Source of the DNA: Nocardiopsis listeri NBRC 13360
GTDB taxonomy: Bacteria; Actinomycetota; Actinomycetes; Streptosporangiales; Streptosporangiaceae
Length of the DNA stretch: 52,317 nucleotides
Direction: 5' to 3'
Assembly (NCBI RefSeq): GCF_001570765.1
Contig: NZ_BCSH01000027.1
Location: forward strand, 1-52,317
Under the pieces are notes generated by a model. That model had not been told where the DNA came from. It did no database searches and was given only the letters and a program-made list of their open reading frames with translations. The number at the start of each line of letters is the position of its first letter. The first letter of the stretch is position 1. This document shows positions 47,613-52,317 of the stretch, in pieces. The position numbers and the translations under genes were made by a program.

Positions 47613-48458
47613 GTGGCCAAGCAACGAGAATCACGATGGGTCGTCTGGGTCGTGTCCCGGATCGTCCGTATCGTCCTCTGGATGATCACCAAGCCGGAGT
47701 GGCGGGGGACCGAGAACGTCCCCGAGCGGGGCGGTGCGATCATCGCGGCCAACCACCTGTCCGTGACCGACCCGCTGACGGTCGCCCACTTCCTCTACAT
47801 CGGTGCCCGGCGCTGGCCCACCTTCACCATGAAGGACTCGGTCATGAGGATCCCGGTGGTCAACTCGGTCGCCAAGGCCACGGGGCAGATCCCGATCAAG
47901 CGCGGCAGCTCCGACGCGGTCAAGGCGCTGGGCGAGGCGGAGAAGGCGCTCACCCAGGACGGTTCCTCGGTGATCTTCTACCCCGAGGGCACCTGCACCC
48001 GTGATCCGAACCTGTGGCCGATGACCGCCAAGAACGGTGTGGCGCGCCTGGCGCTGACCACGGGCGTCCCGGTCGTCCCGGTGGCGCACTGGGGCGAGCA
48101 GAACATCCTGCCCTACGGCTCGAAGAAGCCCCGTCTCCTGCCACCGCGCAAGCGCATCCAGTTCAAGGCCGGCCCTCCGGTGGACCTGTCCGCCTACAGG
48201 GGCGAGCCGATCACGGCCACCGTCCTGGAGGGGGCCACCAAGGCGATCATGGCCGACATCACCGCCCTACAGGCGGAGATCCGTGGCGAGGAGCCGCCCG
48301 CGGTGCCCTTCGACTTCGCCAAGGCCCGCCGGGAACAGGCCGAGGCCAAGCGCGCCGAGCGTGCCCTGGAGGAACGGGACGCCGAGGTCGCGGGGAACGG
48401 GACCGGGCGGGCCGAGGCCGTCGAAGGCGACAACGGGAAGAACGACACGGGGGCATGA
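47613..48458 (+). CDS. plsC: 1-acyl-sn-glycerol-3-phosphate acyltransferase
   Basis: 281 residues from GTG 47613, with TGAGGAG five bases upstream; TAGAAT at 47578-47583 is a good -10. Acylates lysophosphatidic acid at the membrane. The acyltransferase motifs are ANHLSVTD (H48, D53), GQIPIKRG, and FYPEGTCTRDP. An N-terminal hydrophobic stretch (WVVWVVSRIVRIVLWMI) anchors it, and a charged Ala/Glu-rich tail follows the catalytic domain. Its stop overlaps the gpsA start (ATGA), linking glycerol-3-phosphate supply with phospholipid synthesis. Confidence 0.9.
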   Translation: MAKQRESRWVVWVVSRIVRIVLWMITKPEWRGTENVPERGGAIIAANHLSVTDPLTVAHFLYIGARRWPTFTMKDSVMRIPVVNSVAKATGQIPIKRGSSDAVKALGEAEKALTQDGSSVIFYPEGTCTRDPNLWPMTAKNGVARLALTTGVPVVPVAHWGEQNILPYGSKKPRLLPPRKRIQFKAGPPVDLSAYRGEPITATVLEGATKAIMADITALQAEIRGEEPPAVPFDFAKARREQAEAKRAERALEERDAEVAGNGTGRAEAVEGDNGKNDTGA

Positions 48459-49516
48459 CCGAGTACATGAGCGATGACAAGGTGAAGGTCGCGATTTTGG
48501 GCGGTGGCTCGTGGGGGACCACGTTCGCCAACGTCGTCGCCGACGCCGCCGATCTCGCCCGCAAGTCGGGACAGGAGGCCGCCGAGGTGGTCCTGTGGGC
48601 GCGCCGGGCCACGATCGTGGACGCGATCAACGAGGCCTCGGAGAACCCCGACTACCTCCCCGGGCTCATGCTCAACGCGGAGCTACGGGCGACCACCGAC
48701 GTCAACGAGGCGCTGGAAGGCGCCTCCGTGGTGGTGCTGGCGGTGCCCTCCCAGTCGCTGCGGGCCAACCTCGCCGACCTGAAGGACGTCTTCCCCCGGA
48801 ACGCCGTGGCCGTCAGCCTCATGAAGGGCGTCGAGCTGGGCAACCTCCTGCGGATGAGCCAGGTCATCGGCGAGGTCCTGGAGCTGCCCGAGGAACAGAT
48901 CGCAGTGGTATCGGGTCCCAACCTGGCCAGGGAGATCGCCGAACGCCAGCCGGCCACCGCCGTGGTGGCCTGCCCGCACGAGCCCACGGCGGTGCGGTTG
49001 CAGTCGCTGTTCAAGTCGGCCTACTTCCGCCCCTACACCAGCACCGACCTGGTGGGCGTGGAGATCGGCGGCGCGATGAAGAACGTCATCGGGCTGGCCG
49101 TGGGCGTGGCGGAGGGCATGGGATTCGGTGACAACACCAAGGCCTCGCTCATCACCCGTGGTCTGGCCGAGACCACCCGCCTGGCGGTGACGCTCGGCGC
49201 CGACGAGCACACCCTGTCCGGCCTGGCCGGAATGGGCGACCTCGTCGCGACATGCTCCTCCCCGCTGTCGCGGAACCGGACCTTCGGTGAGAAACTAGGC
49301 GCCGGTAAGACCCTGGAACAGGTCGTCCAAGAGACCAAGCAGACGGCCGAAGGGGTCAAGTCGTCCGAGTCGATCCTCGAACTCGGGTGGGCCAACGGGG
49401 TCGACATGCCGATCACCGAGGCCGTCGTCAAGATGATGCACCACGACCTGAGTCCTGCCCGGGCGCTCGCGGAATTCATGTCCCGTAGCAGCAAGCCGGA
49501 GCGGTACGGGGTCTGA
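48455..49516 (+). CDS. gpsA: NAD(P)-dependent glycerol-3-phosphate dehydrogenase
   Basis: Reduces dihydroxyacetone phosphate to sn-glycerol-3-phosphate for phospholipids. The 353-residue protein has the Rossmann start VAILGGGSWGTTFANVVAD, the VVSGPNLAREIA block, the catalytic lysine in GGAMKNVIGLAVG and the GMGDLVATCSSPLSRNR region. ATG 48455 overlaps the plsC stop; ATG 48467 is an alternative. It forms an operon with plsC and is followed 11 bp later by the trans-sulfuration gene. Confidence 0.96.
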   Translation: MTEYMSDDKVKVAILGGGSWGTTFANVVADAADLARKSGQEAAEVVLWARRATIVDAINEASENPDYLPGLMLNAELRATTDVNEALEGASVVVLAVPSQSLRANLADLKDVFPRNAVAVSLMKGVELGNLLRMSQVIGEVLELPEEQIAVVSGPNLAREIAERQPATAVVACPHEPTAVRLQSLFKSAYFRPYTSTDLVGVEIGGAMKNVIGLAVGVAEGMGFGDNTKASLITRGLAETTRLAVTLGADEHTLSGLAGMGDLVATCSSPLSRNRTFGEKLGAGKTLEQVVQETKQTAEGVKSSESILELGWANGVDMPITEAVVKMMHHDLSPARALAEFMSRSSKPERYGV

Positions 49517-49527
49517 GAGCGAGCACG

Positions 49528-50745
49528 ATGTCACACACACCTGGGTCCGGGAACGCGGGCGAGCACACCAGGGCGGTCTCCCTCCCGGAGTCCTCCGCCC
49601 CCGCCCAACGCCCGATGCGGATGCCGGTCCACCGCGCCACCACGTACGCGTTCGACACCTCGCAGGGGTTCGCCGACGTGCTGGAGGGCAGGACCGACGG
49701 CTACTCCTACGCGCGCATCGACGGCCCCACCTCGGACGCCTTCGCCGAGGCCGTCGCCGCGCTGGAGGGCGTGGGGGTCCCGGATCCGATCCTGGGCCAG
49801 GCGTTCGCCTCCGGCATGGCGGCGATCAGCACCGTGTTCCTGGCCCTGACCGAGGCGGGGGCGCACGTGGTGGCGTCCCGTTCGATCTACGGCAACACCT
49901 ACTCGCTGCTGGACCGGATGATGCGCAGGTTCGGCGTGCGCACCGACTTCGTGGACATCACCGACCTGGACGCGGTGCGGGCGGCGATCACTCCGAACAC
50001 GCGGATGGTGTTCACCGAGACGCTGTCCAACCCCACCATGATCGTCTCCGACCTGCCGGAGCTGGCGGGGATCTGCCGTTCGACGGGCGCCGCGCTGGTG
50101 GTGGACTCCACGTTCGCCTCCCCGGCGATCTGCCGTCCCCTGGAGTTCGGCGCGGACGTGGTGGTGCACTCGGCCACCAAGTACCTGGGTGGACACAGCG
50201 ACACCACCGGTGGTGTGGCCGTGGCCTCGCCCTCGCTGATCGAGCGGATCCGCGCGGCCCGCGTCGACCTGGGCCCGTGCCTGGCCCCGGACGAGGCGTA
50301 CCTGCTGCACCGCGGTCTGGAGACCCTGCCGCTGCGCGTGCGGCGCCAGTGCGAGACCGCCGCGGCGTTCGCCGCCGCGCTGGAGGACCACCCGGCCGTG
50401 GAACGGGTCGACCATCCGTCACTGGCCGCCCACCCCCAACACGACCTCGCGGACAAGCTGTTCGACGCGGGCCGTTACGGCGCCGTGGTCACCGTGCACC
50501 TCAAGGGCGGACGCGACGACGGCATGGCCTTCGTCGACCGTCTGCGGGTGGCCACGATCGCCGCGTCCCTGGGCGGCACCCACACCCTGGTCGGACATGT
50601 GGGCTCGACCTCGCACCGGTTGATGAGCGCGGCCGAACTGGCGGCCGCGGGCGTCTCACCGGGCGCGGTACGGTTCTCCATCGGTTTGGAGGATCCCCAG
50701 GACCTCATCGACGACGCCTTGACGGCGCTCGACGGGGGAAAGTGA
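49528..50745 (+). CDS. PLP-dependent trans-sulfuration enzyme (cystathionine gamma-synthase/lyase family)
   Basis: 405 residues of the Cys/Met-metabolism PLP family. It shows YSYARIDGPTSDAFAEAVAAL (excerpted), the cofactor-binding ASGMAAIS, TLSNPTM, the Asp of VVDSTFASP and the PLP lysine in VVHSATKYLGGHSD. Members include cystathionine gamma-synthase, gamma-lyase and methionine gamma-lyase; the sequence alone does not settle which. It starts 11 bp after gpsA, so it may be cotranscribed with plsC-gpsA, and ddl follows after 60 bp. Confidence 0.9.
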   Translation: MSHTPGSGNAGEHTRAVSLPESSAPAQRPMRMPVHRATTYAFDTSQGFADVLEGRTDGYSYARIDGPTSDAFAEAVAALEGVGVPDPILGQAFASGMAAISTVFLALTEAGAHVVASRSIYGNTYSLLDRMMRRFGVRTDFVDITDLDAVRAAITPNTRMVFTETLSNPTMIVSDLPELAGICRSTGAALVVDSTFASPAICRPLEFGADVVVHSATKYLGGHSDTTGGVAVASPSLIERIRAARVDLGPCLAPDEAYLLHRGLETLPLRVRRQCETAAAFAAALEDHPAVERVDHPSLAAHPQHDLADKLFDAGRYGAVVTVHLKGGRDDGMAFVDRLRVATIAASLGGTHTLVGHVGSTSHRLMSAAELAAAGVSPGAVRFSIGLEDPQDLIDDALTALDGGK

Positions 50746-50805
50746 CACTCGGGACGAATTCCACTCGTTCCGGTTCCATCGTTAGGCGAGATAAGGTCTG
50801 TCAGC

Positions 50806-51930
50806 ATGTCGTCCGAGCAGCGCAAGATTCGGGTCGCCGTCGTCTTCGGCGGTCGTAGTTCCGAGCACGAGATCTCCTGCGTCACCGCGGGCAGCGTCAT
50901 GTCCGTCATCGACCCCGATCGCTACGAGATCGTCCCGGTCGGGATCACCCCCTCCGGAAACTGGGTCCTGACCTCGGGCGACCCCGAGGTACTGCGCATC
51001 GACGCGGTGACCAAGGCGCTGCCGTCGGTCTCCGAGGAGGGCGTCGAGCTGGCGCTGCCGTTCGACGGCCCGGGTCGGCTCATGACCGTCTCCCCGGACC
51101 AGGGCACGCAGCGTCTGGCCGAGGTCGACGTCGTGCTGCCGCTGCTGCACGGCCCCTTCGGCGAGGACGGCACCATCCAGGGCCTGTTCGAGATGATGGG
51201 CGTGCGCTACGCGGGCGCCGGGGTGTTCTCCAGCGCCGCCGCCATGGACAAGGTGTTCATGAAGGCGCTGCTGGTCGGCAACGGCATCCCCACCAGCCCG
51301 TTCGTCGCCATCACCGAACGCACCTGGCGCAACGAGCGCAAGAAGGTCTTGGACGACGTCGCCGAACTGGGCACGACGGTGTTCGTCAAGCCGGCCCGTG
51401 CCGGCAGTAGCGTCGGCATCACCCGGGTGCGGGACGCCTCCGACACCGACGCGGTGGTGGCCGCCGTCGAGGCCGCCCGCGAGCACGACCCCAAGGTGCT
51501 CGTCGAGGCCCAGGTCATCGGCCGGGAGATCGAGTGCGGGGTGCTGGAGTCCCAGGACGGCGGCGTTCCCGACGTGTCCTTCCCCGCCGAGGTGCACGTG
51601 GCCGACGGCTTCGACTTCTACGACTTCGAGGCCAAGTACCTGTCCACCTCCAGCCTGACCATCCCGGCGCAGATCCCGGAGGATGTCACGGCACGTCTGC
51701 GCCAGATGGCCGCCGACGTGTTCGAGGCCATGGGCTGCGAGGGCCTGGCCCGGGTGGACTTCTTCTACACCGAGGACGGCGAAGTCCTCGTCAACGAGCT
51801 CAACACCATGCCCGGCTTCACCCTGGCGTCGGCCTTCCCGAAGATGTGGGAGGCCACCGGCGTGGACTACGCGACCCTGGTGGAGCGCATGATCACCACC
51901 GCCCTGCGCCGCGACCCCGGTCTACGATAG
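50806..51930 (+). CDS. ddl: D-alanine-D-alanine ligase
   Basis: Joins two D-Ala for peptidoglycan precursors using ATP. The 374-residue ATP-grasp protein has VAVVFGGRSSEHEISCVTA (excerpt), PLLHGPFGEDGTIQGLFEMM (excerpt), DKVFMKALLVGNGIPTSPF, the ATP-binding KPARAGSSVGIT, AKYLSTSSL, and metal ligands in ARVDFFYTEDG and NELNTMPGFT. The AKY signature is the D-Ala-D-Ala type. TAAGGT upstream of ATG 50806 may be a -10. A terminator follows. Confidence 0.96.
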   Translation: MSSEQRKIRVAVVFGGRSSEHEISCVTAGSVMSVIDPDRYEIVPVGITPSGNWVLTSGDPEVLRIDAVTKALPSVSEEGVELALPFDGPGRLMTVSPDQGTQRLAEVDVVLPLLHGPFGEDGTIQGLFEMMGVRYAGAGVFSSAAAMDKVFMKALLVGNGIPTSPFVAITERTWRNERKKVLDDVAELGTTVFVKPARAGSSVGITRVRDASDTDAVVAAVEAAREHDPKVLVEAQVIGREIECGVLESQDGGVPDVSFPAEVHVADGFDFYDFEAKYLSTSSLTIPAQIPEDVTARLRQMAADVFEAMGCEGLARVDFFYTEDGEVLVNELNTMPGFTLASAFPKMWEATGVDYATLVERMITTALRRDPGLR

Positions 51931-51949
51931 AGCCCTTCCAGACGTTGTC

Positions 51950-51986
51950 CAAAGGCCCGGCCGTCCACGGTGGCGCCGGGCCTTCG
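51950..51986 (+). terminator. terminator of ddl
   Basis: AAGGCCCGGC (51952-51961) pairs with GCCGGGCCTT (51974-51983). Confidence 0.75.
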
Positions 51987-52140
51987 GCGTGTGGTCTCCT
52001 CGAATTCGGGGGGCATCGAACTTCTCCCACTTCGCGCTGCCCACACGTCGCTTTCCCGGGGATCCTTCGAGGAAAGGCGTACGCTGGGAGGGTGATCTCG
52101 CTACGCTCGGAAACGTTCTGGATACCACGGGGAGTCACCT

Positions 52141-52317
52141 ATGACGTGTGCTGTGCAGGAGCGGACGGAGAAGTCTGAGATGGACCTCCACGCACTGGCC
52201 GAAAGCATCGAACTCCCGGATGGTTACCGCACGGAGATCATCAACGGGAGCATCATCGTGTCGCCTACGCCCACGGTCAGGCATGCCGACATCCTCACCG
52301 AGGTACACGAGTCGCTC
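52141..52317 (+). CDS. Uma2-family protein, N-terminal part (3' end outside window)
   Basis: 59 codons are visible before the window ends. After a short N-terminal extension the text LPDGYRTEIINGSIIVSPTP and VRHADILTEVHESL is the typical start of Uma2/DUF820 proteins, a PD-(D/E)XK nuclease-fold family common in actinobacteria and cyanobacteria; function is mostly uncharacterised. ATG 52141 has GGGGAG seven bases upstream; ATG 52180 is an in-frame alternative. The catalytic core lies outside the window. Confidence 0.8.
   Translation, partial: MTCAVQERTEKSEMDLHALAESIELPDGYRTEIINGSIIVSPTPTVRHADILTEVHESL

Noticed and set aside
52093..52178. Short GTG-started ORF between ddl and the Uma2 gene
   Set aside because: It overlaps the Uma2 start and its ribosome-binding site and has no distinguishing feature.

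Overview
The window is high-GC actinobacterial DNA. The gene content and order (gatCA/gatB, ilvB-ilvN-ilvC-serA, leuB-ilvE-cimA, gltX-tRNAs-ndgR-leuC-leuD-hup-cofC-plsC-gpsA-ddl) and the GTG/TTG starts point to Actinomycetes. Inserted thioester surface proteins and sequence style suggest Nocardiopsidaceae (Nocardiopsis-like); the genus is an inference.

Layout. 0-6.3 kb: 3' end of a HAD phosphatase, a MetE-like methionine synthase, NAD-dependent DNA ligase (ligA), and a membrane GGDEF-EAL protein. 6.5-15.6 kb: the glutamyl-tRNA amidotransferase genes gatC-gatA and gatB, split by four tandem reverse-strand genes for secreted, sortase-anchored proteins with TQXA (Cys-Gln thioester) domains. 15.9-19.2 kb: a second, PAS-containing GGDEF-EAL protein and a shortened orphan nuclease-like gene. 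19.2-24.7 kb: the ilvB-ilvN-ilvC operon behind a leader-peptide attenuator, then serA. 25.0-28.8 kb: a compositionally distinct three-gene cassette (small membrane protein plus two family 2 glycosyltransferase-like proteins, coupled by ATGA overlaps). 28.8-34.2 kb: a 29-codon ORF, leuB, ilvE, a small membrane protein, and cimA behind a second attenuator. 34.3-37.8 kb: a UgpA/UgpE/UgpB-like ABC importer lacking its ATPase. 38.0-40.8 kb: a DUF3152 metalloprotease-like protein (reverse), an FAH-family enzyme and an SGNH hydrolase. 40.8-46.7 kb: gltX, tRNA-Gln, two identical tRNA-Glu, ndgR (IclR family, divergent), leuC-leuD and an HU protein. 46.8-52.3 kb: cofC (reverse), plsC-gpsA, a trans-sulfuration enzyme, ddl and the start of a Uma2-family gene.

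Functional theme. Most of the branched-chain amino acid pathway is here: acetohydroxyacid synthase (ilvBN), reductoisomerase (ilvC), transaminase (ilvE), citramalate synthase (cimA), isopropylmalate isomerase (leuCD) and dehydrogenase (leuB), plus the likely regulator ndgR. No dihydroxyacid dehydratase (ilvD) or 2-isopropylmalate synthase (leuA) lies in the window. The most notable observation is regulatory. The ilvB and cimA promoters share the 10-mer GGTGAGACAA exactly 13 nt upstream of a -35 element. Each is followed by an apparently leaderless leader peptide rich in Leu/Ile/Val codons and then a terminator hairpin. A third promoter with the same geometry (one near-palindromic operator) lies ahead of a 29-codon ORF upstream of leuB.

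Other points of note are the four-gene TQXA cluster splitting the gat genes, one member of which has lost its thioester cysteine, and a diverged dispersed repeat of about 130 bp found after the HAD gene and after leuD.
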